From NCBI RefSeq assembly GCF_018917145.1, contig NZ_JAHLOD010000026.1:1-49809 (forward strand): 49,809 bases of DNA. Direction: 5' to 3'. Below the pieces are notes generated by a model that did not search any database, was not told where the DNA came from, and saw only the letters and a program-made list of their open reading frames with translations. The translations under genes were made by a program, and so were the position numbers. This DNA comes from Clostridium bornimense. Lineage in GTDB: Bacteria; Bacillota; Clostridia; Clostridiales; Clostridiaceae. Below are positions 8,006-16,563 of the stretch, in pieces; the stretch's first letter is position 1; each line of letters begins with the position of its first letter.

Positions 8006-9373
8006 TTATTTTATCTTATTAAATACCAACTTTACTTCTGTCCAATGGTTTTCTTTGCTATCCAAGAATATCTTTCCACCATGAGACTCCATAATTGACT
8101 TACATATTGTAAGACCTAAACCTAATCCGTCACTGTTTCTACTTTTATCAGCTCTATAAAGTCTTTCAAAAACAAATTTTAAGTCATTTTTGTTTATGCC
8201 CATACCATTGTCCCATACAATAACTTCTATGGTATCTGTTAATTCCTTTAAATGTACTTTTACTACGCCTTTTGGTCTAACATATTTCAAACAATTACTC
8301 AGTATATTAACTAATACTTCTCTTATTTTAACTTCATCTCCAATGATTACTGCTTTGCCTTCTTCTATATATTCTAAAGATACTTCTCTGTCTTCAAATG
8401 ATAACCTAAAATTCTCACAAGTACTTCTTAAAATTTTATTTAAATCTAAATGTTTTAAATTCATCTTGATAGAATGTTCTTCAAAAGATTTAAGAACTTT
8501 TAAGTTATCTAATAACTTAGAAAATCTAACAACTTCATCATTTATTATTTCTAACTTTTCTGTAGAAATAGGTATAATTCCATCTATCATTGCTTCTAAG
8601 TTATTTTGTAATATGTTAAGTGGTGTCCTAAGTTCGTGAGATACATCACTAACTAACCTCTTTCTAACAACTTCACCATTATATAAGCTTTCTCCTAAGT
8701 TATTTATACTTTCCCTCAAAGCCTCTATTTCTCTTATATTACTAAACTCATAACTTCTTACTGAAAAGTTACCTTTCGATATTTCTTCCGCTGTTTTTGA
8801 TAATTCTTCTATTGGTTTACTCAATTGTCTAGATTCAATTATCGCCAAAGCAATGGCTATAAGTATTGCCATAAATCCACTGGCTATTACGTTTCTATTT
8901 ATTGAACTCTTAAAGTTCACTTCTCTTTCTGAAGTAAGTAGTGATGAATATCTCCCGATAATAACATAACCAACTTCTTTATCACCACTTACTAATTGAT
9001 ACTTAGGTGCATCATACACACCTAAATCTTTTTTACTAGCTTTTTCTTCACTCAAAGCGATAATGTCATTTTCGTCCATTTTCCACACTACTTCACCATT
9101 TTTATTTATTAGTGTCAAATAATAATTACCCATATATGCATCTCTATAAAGTGCTTCGCCTACTCTTTCATCTAAAACCTGATACTTATTGTATTCAGCT
9201 TCTATACTTTCAACTATTTTTTTATTACTATTTTCTCCAACCTGTTCAATATATTCATTAAACTTATTGCTCATAGTTTTATTAATTAAAAGAGAAGCGA
9301 TTATTATAGTAATTATAGAAGAGATTATTATAATATATAACATTCTTCTCTGTAATGTCGTCTTATTTTTCAT
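8006..9373 (-). CDS. Membrane sensor histidine kinase (OmpR-partner type)
   Basis: A 455-residue kinase. A membrane helix lies near residues 11-31, followed by an extracytoplasmic sensor of about 120 residues, a second helix near 157-178, a HAMP linker, and the HisKA box VSHELRTPLNILQNNLEAM with the phosphorylated His. The ATPase domain has NILSNCLKYV (N box), VWDNGMGI (G1) and GLGLGLTICK (G2). It should phosphorylate the response regulator encoded just upstream, whose last codons it overlaps (stop of RR at 9363, ATG at 9371-9373), so translation is coupled. The signal sensed is not evident. Confidence 0.95.
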   Translation of the reverse strand: MKNKTTLQRRMLYIIIISSIITIIIASLLINKTMSNKFNEYIEQVGENSNKKIVESIEAEYNKYQVLDERVGEALYRDAYMGNYYLTLINKNGEVVWKMDENDIIALSEEKASKKDLGVYDAPKYQLVSGDKEVGYVIIGRYSSLLTSEREVNFKSSINRNVIASGFMAILIAIALAIIESRQLSKPIEELSKTAEEISKGNFSVRSYEFSNIREIEALRESINNLGESLYNGEVVRKRLVSDVSHELRTPLNILQNNLEAMIDGIIPISTEKLEIINDEVVRFSKLLDNLKVLKSFEEHSIKMNLKHLDLNKILRSTCENFRLSFEDREVSLEYIEEGKAVIIGDEVKIREVLVNILSNCLKYVRPKGVVKVHLKELTDTIEVIVWDNGMGINKNDLKFVFERLYRADKSRNSDGLGLGLTICKSIMESHGGKIFLDSKENHWTEVKLVFNKIK

Positions 9374-10043
9374 CAAATTTATATCCTACCTTTACTACTG
9401 TATGAATATATTTAGGATTTTTACTGTCATCTTCTATTTTCTTTCTTATGTTCTTAATATGTGTATCTACTGTTCTATCATATCCTTCAAAATCCATACC
9501 AAATACAATTTCTATAAGCATTTCTCTTGAAAAAACTTTTCCTTTATTTTTTGCTAATGTATATAGTATGTCAAATTCATTTGGTGTTAAATCTATAGCT
9601 TCTCCTTTTTTATAAACTTGTCTTTCTTCATTATTTATAACGATTTCTCCATCATGGACAATAATAACGTCTTCATCTTCTTTTCCAACTCTTCTAAATA
9701 CAGCATTTACTCTTGCAACTAATTCTCTAGGACTTAATGGCTTTACTAAATAATCATCAGCTCCAATAGCTAGTCCTTCAATTTTTTCCTCTAAAGAACT
9801 CTTTGCTGTTAACATAATAATATATACATCTGATTCTCTTCTTATCTCTTTGCATATATCTTCTCCATCCATATCAGGCAACATTAAATCTAATATTATC
9901 ATTGAAGGATTTAAAGATCTAAAAAGATTCAATGCTTCTGCCCCATTATCAGTAACATATACTTCATATCCTTCTTTTTCTAAATACTTTTTTATTACAT
10001 CACTTACTAAAGTTTCATCCTCAATTAATAAAATTCTATTCAA
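9363..10043 (-). CDS. OmpR/PhoB-family response regulator
   Basis: A 226-residue DNA-binding regulator. The receiver domain has the acidic pocket at E8/D9, phospho-acceptor Asp52 in ILDLMLPDMDG, and the conserved Lys in DDYLVKPLSP. The C-terminal winged helix has LTPNEFDILYTLA and YDRTVDTHIKNIRKKI. The start is TTG at 10041-10043, 7 nt after GAGGTG; no ATG fits. It overlaps the kinase gene by 11 nt and is the first gene of the operon. Target genes are not known; the holin-MATE pair downstream is a neighbour but lies beyond a terminator. Confidence 0.95.
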   Translation of the reverse strand: MNRILLIEDETLVSDVIKKYLEKEGYEVYVTDNGAEALNLFRSLNPSMIILDLMLPDMDGEDICKEIRRESDVYIIMLTAKSSLEEKIEGLAIGADDYLVKPLSPRELVARVNAVFRRVGKEDEDVIIVHDGEIVINNEERQVYKKGEAIDLTPNEFDILYTLAKNKGKVFSREMLIEIVFGMDFEGYDRTVDTHIKNIRKKIEDDSKNPKYIHTVVKVGYKFDEK

Positions 10044-10094
10044 ATCAATTCACCTCGTATTTATTTATTTCTCCCTATAAATAGTATCGCTTAT

Positions 10095-10131
10095 AAAAAT
10101 GCCGTTGGCAAGTATTTACCAACGGTTTTTT
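10095..10131 (-). terminator. Terminator of the ABC-F gene
   Basis: CCGTTGG at 10102-10108 pairs with CCAACGG at 10119-10125, with A and T runs on both sides, so it could work in both directions. It lies 19 nt past the ABC-F stop. Confidence 0.85.
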
Positions 10132-10149
10132 ACAATTTATTTGAATATA

Positions 10150-11736
10150 TTACATTCCTTTGAACTCTAAGAACTCATCATAAGTAGATAATCTATCTAA
10201 ATATCCTTCTGGAGTAACTTCTATTACTCTATTTGCAACAGTTTGTAAGAATTCATGGTCATGAGAACTAAATAATACTACACTATTATAATTAACAAGA
10301 CCATTATTAACAGCAGTTATTGATTCAAGGTCTAAGTGGTTTGTAGGTTGATCTAACATAAGAACATTAGCACCAGATAACATCATTCTAGATAACATAC
10401 ATCTAACCTTTTCTCCCCCTGATAATACTGAAGCACTCTTTAATGGCTCATCTCCTGAGAATAACATTCTACCTAAGAAACCTCTTAAGTAACTTTCACT
10501 CTTCTCATCTGAGAACTGTCTAAGCCAATCAACTAGGTTTAAATCACAACCATTGAAGTATTCTGAGTTATCTTTAGGGAAATATGCTGTTGTTATAGTA
10601 ACTCCCCACTTAATTGATCCTTCATCTGGTTCCATTTCCCCAGCTAAAATTTTAAATAAAGTTGTTACTGATATTTCATCACCAACAAAAGCTACTTTAT
10701 TATCTTTATTTATAGTAAAACTCACATTATTTAGTACTTTAACACCGTCTATAGTTTTACTTAAACCATCTACCATTAATATATCATTACCAACTTCTCT
10801 AGTTGGAGTAAATCCTACAAATGGATATCTTCTGCTTGATGGTTGAATGTCATCTAAAGAAATCTTATCAAGCATTTTCTTTCTTGAAGTTGCTTGTTTT
10901 GATTTAGATGCATTGGCAGAGAATCTAGCAATAAAGTTTTGAAGTTCTTTAATTTTTTCTTCCTTTTTCTTATTTTGCTCTTTTGCTAATTGAAGAGCTA
11001 ATTGACTTGATTGATACCAGAAATCATAGTTACCTACAAATATCTTAATCTTACCAAAGTCTACATCTGCTATATGAGTACATACATTATTTAAGAAGTG
11101 TCTATCGTGAGATACTACTATAACTGTACCTTCAAAGTTAATTAAGAATTCTTCTAACCAATTTATTGATTTTATATCTAAGTGGTTAGTAGGCTCATCT
11201 AGAATTAGTATACCAGGTTTACCAAATAATGCTTGAGCTAAAAGGATTTTTATCTTTTCTCCCCCAGCTAACTCACTCATTAAAGTATAATGAAGATCTG
11301 ATCCTATTCCTAAACCTTGAAGTAACATTGCAGCTTCTGATTCTGCTTCCCATCCGTTAAGTTCAGCAAATTCTCCTTCTAACTCAGACGCCTTTATTCC
11401 ATCTTCTTCTGAAAAATCTGGTTTAGCATATAACTCATCTTTTTCTTTCATTATTTCAAATAATCTTTTATTACCCATTATAACTGTATCTAAAACAGTA
11501 AATTCATCAAATGCATAGTGATCTTGTTTTAACACTGACATTCTAACACCTGGATCTATAGAAACATCCCCTGTGTTTGGTTCAACATCACCTGATAATA
11601 TCTTTAAGAAAGTTGATTTTCCTGCTCCATTAGCTCCAATAACTCCGTAGCAATTACCTGCAGTAAACTTTAAATTAACATCTTCAAATAACTTTTTATC
11701 TCCGTAACGTAAACTTACATTTGTAACTGTTATCAT
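10150..11736 (-). CDS. ABC-F ATPase of the YbiT/YkpA group
   Basis: A 528-residue soluble protein with two ABC domains and no membrane helices, typical of ABC-F ribosome-associated translation factors. The first domain has Walker A GANGAGKST, signature AGGEK and Walker B ILDEPTNHLD. The linker contains RFSANASKSKQATSRKK, which closely resembles the E. coli YbiT linker. The second domain has signature LSGGEK and LMLDQPTNHLD. Oddly its Walker A reads GDEISVTT, lacking the usual GK, and its Walker B has Gln where the first has Glu. So the second ATP site looks degenerate. An antibiotic-resistance role is not indicated. AAGGTG precedes the ATG. Confidence 0.92.
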   Translation of the reverse strand: MITVTNVSLRYGDKKLFEDVNLKFTAGNCYGVIGANGAGKSTFLKILSGDVEPNTGDVSIDPGVRMSVLKQDHYAFDEFTVLDTVIMGNKRLFEIMKEKDELYAKPDFSEEDGIKASELEGEFAELNGWEAESEAAMLLQGLGIGSDLHYTLMSELAGGEKIKILLAQALFGKPGILILDEPTNHLDIKSINWLEEFLINFEGTVIVVSHDRHFLNNVCTHIADVDFGKIKIFVGNYDFWYQSSQLALQLAKEQNKKKEEKIKELQNFIARFSANASKSKQATSRKKMLDKISLDDIQPSSRRYPFVGFTPTREVGNDILMVDGLSKTIDGVKVLNNVSFTINKDNKVAFVGDEISVTTLFKILAGEMEPDEGSIKWGVTITTAYFPKDNSEYFNGCDLNLVDWLRQFSDEKSESYLRGFLGRMLFSGDEPLKSASVLSGGEKVRCMLSRMMLSGANVLMLDQPTNHLDLESITAVNNGLVNYNSVVLFSSHDHEFLQTVANRVIEVTPEGYLDRLSTYDEFLEFKGM

Positions 11737-11773
11737 TATTTTATCACCTTTTCTATGAAATATAGTCTTCCTA

Positions 11774-12271
11774 TTATACCATAGTTTTTTCTGTATTAAT
11801 ACCCTTCTCTACAACTGTATACCTACTTACTTCTCTAACCATAGGTATTAATGTTAGCATGCTTTCCTTAGAAACTATAAGTTCTCCACTTCTATAAAAT
11901 CCTAATTTTTCATAAAACTTTAATGAACTTTCTCTTGAGTTTAATTCTAGCTTTTTTATTTCCATGTCTAAACATCTATCTATAAGATTATTAATTAATT
12001 GCTTTCCAAATCCTTGTTTTAAATATTTTTTTGATACAAATACCCTTGATATTTTCCCAATATCACCTTCTACAGTAAGTCTACAATATGCAACTAAATT
12101 ATTTCCATCATATCCAGCAAAATGCATACTTTTTTTGTCATACTCTATATCTGCCGCTTCATGATAATGATTTGTTTTACAATCTTTAAATAGAGCTTCA
12201 TATCTCATAATTTTTATTTCTTCATATTCTTTTGAATATATTTCTATAAATCTAAACTTTACATCCTTCAA
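11774..12271 (-). CDS. GNAT-family N-acetyltransferase
   Basis: A protein of about 165 residues with the GNAT core: GKISRVFVSKKYLKQGFGKQ (strand 4 and the acetyl-CoA pyrophosphate loop, Q/R-x-x-G-x-G/A) and FYEKLGFYRSGE near the end. It should transfer an acetyl group from acetyl-CoA to an unknown amine. The best start is TTG at 12269-12271, 7 nt after GGGGGA; a TTG five codons earlier overlaps that ribosome site. It follows hemerythrin on the minus strand by about 220 nt of AT-rich spacer and precedes ABC-F by 37 nt, so it may be cotranscribed with ABC-F. Confidence 0.8.
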   Translation of the reverse strand: MKDVKFRFIEIYSKEYEEIKIMRYEALFKDCKTNHYHEAADIEYDKKSMHFAGYDGNNLVAYCRLTVEGDIGKISRVFVSKKYLKQGFGKQLINNLIDRCLDMEIKKLELNSRESSLKFYEKLGFYRSGELIVSKESMLTLIPMVREVSRYTVVEKGINTEKTMV

Positions 12272-12428
12272 GACTAATTCCCCCAATACAAGTTGATACT
12301 TCCATCTTTAAAATCCGAAACCATCTTTTCCTACTTATTATAATATCATTGTTATGAATAAAATTACACACTTTTTGCATATTTATTAATATTTTTTTAT
12401 ATTTTTTCTTATTTCCATGTTTAAGACA

Positions 12429-12473
12429 ACAAAAAAGTATTATAAAATATGCCACTATCTTATAATACTTTTC
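12429..12473 (-). terminator. Terminator of the hemerythrin gene
   Basis: AAAAGTATTATAA and TTATAATACTTTT form a 13-bp stem around a 14-nt loop, with a T-run on the minus strand, about 20 nt past the hemerythrin stop. Confidence 0.85.
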
Positions 12474-12493
12474 TTATAGCTTACTGTATTCTA

Positions 12494-13045
12494 TTAAAAT
12501 AAATATTTTTTCTCTAATGATTCTAATAAAGATATATTTTTTGCTTTTATTGCTTCATTTTCTACTTCATATTTTATACATTTATCATCTAGCTTTATAA
12601 GAATTTCTTCTTTTAGTCCTCTGGCTGCAAAATTATATACCACATTATCTTCTTTGTCAATGTGACGTTTTAACAAGTCTGTATAAGATATCAAGTTCGC
12701 AATTATATCTAATTTAGCATCTTCACTGCCATCTTTTAATCTTCCGATAGCCTCTTCTAAATTTTTTATATATAATCTACCTAAATCATGTTCTACTAGC
12801 ATACCATTTCTTACGATAACTTCCCCTGTAGATCCTAGGTTTTCTATCATTCTATTAAATAATAATACTTCTTCTTTATTATGATGATGTCCATCTGCAT
12901 ATTCTCTAACAAAACCTATAATAGAATATAAATCATCATATTCCACTTTTTCTCCTTTTAAAATTCTTAAAGATACTTCTCTTATAACTTTAAGCATACG
13001 TTCAATATATCTATGTTCTTCCTTCATTAAGTCTATTGCGTTCAT
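12494..13045 (-). CDS. Hemerythrin (HHE) domain protein
   Basis: A 183-residue four-helix-bundle protein with hemerythrin-like di-iron ligands: His11 (KEEH), a HHHNKEE block, EHD in the middle, and HIDKEDN near residue 138. Family members bind O2 or NO, or help repair iron centres under oxidative and nitrosative stress. AAGGAG lies 8 nt before the ATG. Its upstream region carries an exact GTAAC-N4-GTTAC palindrome over the promoter, which supports control by an FNR/CRP-type regulator such as HcpR. It is a single-gene unit with its own terminator. Confidence 0.93.
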   Translation of the reverse strand: MNAIDLMKEEHRYIERMLKVIREVSLRILKGEKVEYDDLYSIIGFVREYADGHHHNKEEVLLFNRMIENLGSTGEVIVRNGMLVEHDLGRLYIKNLEEAIGRLKDGSEDAKLDIIANLISYTDLLKRHIDKEDNVVYNFAARGLKEEILIKLDDKCIKYEVENEAIKAKNISLLESLEKKYLF

Positions 13046-13078
13046 ATCAATATCTCCTTATTCGCTTTTTCTATCATT

Positions 13079-13091
13079 AGTATATATTATA
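13079..13091 (-). promoter_or_regulatory. -10 region of the hemerythrin promoter
   Basis: On the minus strand TATAAT (13091-13086) and, one base later, TATACT (13084-13079). Using TATACT the palindrome centre lies about 29 nt upstream of the -10, as in class II FNR-dependent promoters. Confidence 0.45.
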
Positions 13092-13106
13092 GTGAAACTT
13101 TTTTCC

Positions 13107-13120
13107 GTAACGTAGGTTAC
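13107..13120. promoter_or_regulatory. Candidate HcpR/FNR-type operator
   Basis: GTAACGTAGGTTAC, an exact 5-4-5 inverted repeat, upstream of the hemerythrin gene. From memory of comparative-genomics work, GTAAC-N4-GTTAC is the motif assigned to HcpR in Clostridium, a regulator of nitrogen-oxide stress genes. The regulator gene is not in this window. No other exact copy was noticed here. Confidence 0.55.
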
Positions 13121-13178
13121 CTTCTTAAACTTACTCCTTAATCATATTGAAATATAGCTTATAACCAAGTTATTAATA

Positions 13179-13212
13179 TAAAAAAGAAGGCAATATCACC
13201 ACCTCCTCCTTT
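13179..13212 (-). terminator. Terminator of adhE
   Basis: On the minus strand AAAGGAGG pairs with CCTTCTTT (one G-T pair) around a 14-nt loop, followed by T. It starts 6 nt after the adhE stop. Confidence 0.7.
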
Positions 13213-13217
13213 AATTG

Positions 13218-15803
13218 CTATTTCATTTTATACGCATTTATATACATCTCTTTAATTTCACTTATTAACGGATATCTTGGATTAGCTCCTGTACATTGAT
13301 CATCAAAAGCTTGCTCGCACATTTCATCTAGTGATGCATAAAAATCTTTTTCACTTATTCCAGTTGATGCTATATCCTTTGGCATATCAACTTTTGCTTT
13401 TAGTTCATCAATAGCTTTTATTAAATTTTCTATCTTTTCATCATCATCCTTACCTCCAAGATTTAAAAAGTCTGCAATTCTTGCATATCTTGCTTTAACA
13501 TTTGGATATTTATATTGTGGAAATGCAGCTTGCTTTCTTGGATTTTCTACAGCATTAAATTTAATTACTTCATTAATTAGTAAAGCATTGGCAACTCCAT
13601 GTGCAACATGATGAAATGCACCTAATTTGTGAGCCATTGAATGACAAATTCCTAAAAAGGCATTAGCAAATGCCATTCCTGCCATTGTTGCTGCATGAGC
13701 CATTTTTTCTCTTGCCTTAACATTTGTAGTTCCTTCATCATAAGCCCGTGGCAAATACTTGAATATTATTCTTATAGCTTCTAATGCTAATCCATTTGTG
13801 TATTCAGATGCAAGCACTGATGCTATAGCTTCTATAGCATGTGTTAGCGCATCTATACCAGAAGCTGCTGTAAGTCCCTTTGGCATATTCATCATAAGTT
13901 CAGCATCAATTATAGCCATATCTGGTGTAAGTGCATAATCTGCTAATGGATACTTAACTCCAGTTTTTTCATCTGTTATAACTGCAAATGGTGTAACTTC
14001 TGAACCTGTTCCAGCAGAAGTAGGCACAGCTATCATCATAGCCTTTTCTCCCATAGTTGGGAACTTATATACTCTTTTTCTAATATCCATAAATCTCATA
14101 GCCAAATCTTCAAACTTCACTTCTGGATGTTCATATAAAACCCACATAATCTTAGCTGCATCCATTGGTGATCCACCACCAACTGCAATAATTGTATCTG
14201 GAACAAATGACTTCATCTCCTCTGCACCTTTTCTTGCTATTTTTAAAGTTGGATCTGGTTCAACATCAAAGAATACCTTGAAATCTATATCCATATCTCT
14301 TAACACATCTGTAATTTTATCTATATAACCTAAAGAATATAACACTTTATCAGTAACAATAAATGCCTTCCTTTTCTTCATATCTTTTAATTCTTGTAAT
14401 GCTACAGGCATGCATCCAAATTTAAAATAAACTTTCTCCGGTACTCTAAACCAAAGCATATTTTCTCTCCTCTCAGCTACTGACTTAACATTTAATAAAT
14501 GCTTAACTCCTACATTTTCTGAAACAGAATTACCACCCCATGATCCACATCCAAGAGTAAGTGATGGCGCAAGCTTAAAATTGTATAAGTCACCGATGGC
14601 ACCTTGTGCTGCAGGCATATTCACTATTGTTCTACCAGTCTTCATTCTCGCTCCAAATGCCTTAATTTTTTCTCTCTCAACATTTTGATTTACATATAAA
14701 ACTGATGTATGACCAAATCCACCAAGTTCTACAAGTCTAGCTGCTTTTTCTAGAGCTTCCTCAAAATCTTTTACTTTATACATTGCAAGAATTGGTGATA
14801 ACTTTTCATGTGAAAATGGCTCTTCTAATTCTACTGATTCTACTTCACCAATTAACACTTTTGTATTCTCAGGAACAGTAATACCTGCTATTTCTGCAAT
14901 TTTAACTGCTGATTGCCCTACTATCTTAGCATTTAATACACCATTTATAAGAATTATATCTCTAACTTTATTTACTTCTTCTTCATTTAATATATAAGCT
15001 CCTCTTTCAAGAAACTCTTTTTTTACGTTGTTATAAATATCATCTAACACTATTACTGATTGCTCTGATGCACATATTACACCATTATCAAAAGTTTTTG
15101 ATAATAATATTGATGATACAGCCATTTTAATATGAGCAGAAGAATCTATAATTGCAGGAGTATTTCCAGCACCTACACCAATAGCAGGCTTCCCTGATGA
15201 ATATGCTGCCCTTACCATTCCTGGTCCTCCAGTAGCTAAAGTTATATCAGCTTCTCTCATTAGTGTTTGTGAAAGTTCTACTGATGGCTCATCAATCCAT
15301 CCAATTATTCCTTCTGGTGCACCTGCCTTAACTGCAGCTTCATACACAATTCTTGCAGCCTTAATAGTAGCCCCTTTTGCTCTTGGATGTGGTGAGAAAA
15401 TTATACCATTTCTAGTTTTCAAAGCTATTAGTGCTTTAAAAATCGCTGTTGAAGTAGGATTTGTTGTAGGAACTACTGCTGCAACAACACCTATTGGTTC
15501 TGCTATCTTAGTAATTCCAAAAAACTCATCTTTTTCTATTACCCCACAAGTTTTTTCATCTTTATATTGATTATAAATGTATTCTGATGCAAAATGATTT
15601 TTTATAACCTTATCTTCAACAATCCCCATTCCACTTTCTTCTACTGCAATCTTTGCTAATTGAATTCTAGCATTATTAGCCGCCATAGCACTTTGCCTAA
15701 AAATTTCATCTACTTGTTCTTGAGTAAATGTTGAAAATTCTCTTTGTGCGTCCCTTACTTCTTCTATTTTATTCATTAATTCTTCAATATTTCTAACTTC
15801 CAT
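13218..15803 (-). CDS. adhE: Bifunctional aldehyde/alcohol dehydrogenase AdhE
   Basis: An 861-residue fusion, the normal length. Residues 1 to about 440 form a CoA-acylating aldehyde dehydrogenase with the catalytic Cys in FDNGVICASEQSV and the cofactor loop GGPGMVRAAYSSGKPAIGVG. Residues about 450-861 form an iron-dependent alcohol dehydrogenase with GGGSPMDAAKIMWV, TSAGTGSEVTPFAV, and metal-binding histidines in GICHSMAHKLGAFHHVAHG. It reduces acetyl-CoA to acetaldehyde and then ethanol, reoxidising two NADH during fermentation, probably as spirosomes. AGGAGG precedes the ATG. No clear Rex operator (TTGTTAA-N4-TTAACAA) was found upstream, although Rex control is common for this gene. Confidence 0.97.
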   Translation of the reverse strand: MEVRNIEELMNKIEEVRDAQREFSTFTQEQVDEIFRQSAMAANNARIQLAKIAVEESGMGIVEDKVIKNHFASEYIYNQYKDEKTCGVIEKDEFFGITKIAEPIGVVAAVVPTTNPTSTAIFKALIALKTRNGIIFSPHPRAKGATIKAARIVYEAAVKAGAPEGIIGWIDEPSVELSQTLMREADITLATGGPGMVRAAYSSGKPAIGVGAGNTPAIIDSSAHIKMAVSSILLSKTFDNGVICASEQSVIVLDDIYNNVKKEFLERGAYILNEEEVNKVRDIILINGVLNAKIVGQSAVKIAEIAGITVPENTKVLIGEVESVELEEPFSHEKLSPILAMYKVKDFEEALEKAARLVELGGFGHTSVLYVNQNVEREKIKAFGARMKTGRTIVNMPAAQGAIGDLYNFKLAPSLTLGCGSWGGNSVSENVGVKHLLNVKSVAERRENMLWFRVPEKVYFKFGCMPVALQELKDMKKRKAFIVTDKVLYSLGYIDKITDVLRDMDIDFKVFFDVEPDPTLKIARKGAEEMKSFVPDTIIAVGGGSPMDAAKIMWVLYEHPEVKFEDLAMRFMDIRKRVYKFPTMGEKAMMIAVPTSAGTGSEVTPFAVITDEKTGVKYPLADYALTPDMAIIDAELMMNMPKGLTAASGIDALTHAIEAIASVLASEYTNGLALEAIRIIFKYLPRAYDEGTTNVKAREKMAHAATMAGMAFANAFLGICHSMAHKLGAFHHVAHGVANALLINEVIKFNAVENPRKQAAFPQYKYPNVKARYARIADFLNLGGKDDDEKIENLIKAIDELKAKVDMPKDIASTGISEKDFYASLDEMCEQAFDDQCTGANPRYPLISEIKEMYINAYKMK

Positions 15804-16115
15804 AACGTCCTCCTAAAACTTAACTTTTCCTTACTTTTCATAACTTCTAAAAAAATTTTATCATAATATTCTAACAATTTAAACTATTCTGATAATCATC
15901 TTTTTAGTTTTTTGAAAAAGTTTTCATTTTTCTCTAAAATATATTTATGTGAAAATACTATAAATAATTTCAAAACATATCCATACATATTTAACACAAC
16001 TTTTATTATGCACATTTAAAATAATATTATGATTCATATTTCATATGAAGGTAACAGCTTTTTAAGGCACAGGTATATATCAGTGCACAGTTTTCAGTTC
16101 ACAGTTATTGATGGG
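15804..16115. other. adhE upstream region
   Basis: About 300 nt of AT-rich DNA before adhE. It holds a 17-nt inverted repeat, TTCATAT-TTC-ATATGAA at 16033-16049, which could be an operator, then AAGGCACAGG and GTGCACAG units related to the ends of the dispersed element. No open frame with a ribosome site was seen. Confidence 0.35.
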
Positions 16116-16160
16116 ACTGTCGCACAAAGAACTTATAGATTAGAGTGCGGCAGTTTTTTC
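16116..16160 (+). terminator. Hairpin family B, terminator-like
   Basis: ACTGTCGCAC at 16116-16125 pairs with GTGCGGCAGT at 16145-16154, followed by TTTTTT. The loop ends AGATTAGA, as in copies at 44035 and 48494. No plus-strand gene lies upstream, so it is not an obvious gene terminator. It sits 14 nt before dispersed element copy 2. Confidence 0.6.
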
Positions 16161-16173
16161 AGCAAAATAGAAG

Positions 16174-16470
16174 TCAGGGCACAAGTATGAAGGCACAGTG
16201 ATGGATTTTTGGGTATATAGTAAGTTTTAGCTTCCTTAAGATATTTATATTTGATATATAACTATCACAAAGGGATAATGAAGGTTGCACCTTCATATAG
16301 CTTGAAATAGAAGCTCATGATTTATGAGAAATAACACTTAAGTATAATAGTTTTATACATGCACTAGATAATTCTACCTCGCCGCCCTAAGGACTAAAAT
16401 ATCTTCCGCATCGGGGAAAATTAACTGAAACTGTGCACTGAATTGTGAATTAGCCTTACTTGTGCCTTGA
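16174..16470 (+). repeat. Dispersed TIR element, copy 2 (full length, about 297 bp)
   Basis: It starts TCAGGGCACAAGTATGA and ends CTTACTTGTGCCTTGA, an imperfect inverted repeat. The interior has TTATATTTGATATATAAC, the ATGAAGGT-TGC-ACCTTCAT hairpin, ATAGCTTGAAA, AACACTTAA and GGGGAAAATTAAC, blocks shared in order with copies 1 and 3. It has no open frame of note. Its right end touches the A-run of the abgT terminator. Confidence 0.75.
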
Positions 16471-16471
16471 T

Positions 16472-16524
16472 AAAAAAGGAGCTATCACTAACAAATTTTC
16501 ATTTGTTAACGCGATAGCTCCTTA
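16472..16524 (-). terminator. Terminator of abgT (hairpin family A)
   Basis: AAGGAGCTATC pairs with GATAGCTCCTT, and inner TAACAAAT with ATTTGTTA. It gives a T6 run on the minus strand, 40 nt past the abgT stop. Confidence 0.85.
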
Positions 16525-16563
16525 ATCTAAACAAATATCACAAAGTCTCTCTCTGTATATACA

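Noticed and set aside
8190-8639. 149-codon plus-strand frame
   Set aside because: It lies wholly inside the histidine kinase gene on the other strand, has no ribosome site and no recognisable motif.
9189-9530. 113-codon plus-strand frame over the HK/RR junction
   Set aside because: It is antisense to two well-supported genes; its hydrophobic look comes from reading AT-rich coding DNA backwards.
12252-12455. 67-codon minus-strand frame before the GNAT gene
   Set aside because: Starts with no ribosome site, is rich in codons typical of AT-rich spacer, and overlaps the better-supported GNAT start region.
16441-16524. TTTGTTAAC near 16503 as a Rex half-site
   Set aside because: It is the inner stem of the abgT terminator and lies 700 nt from the adhE start.
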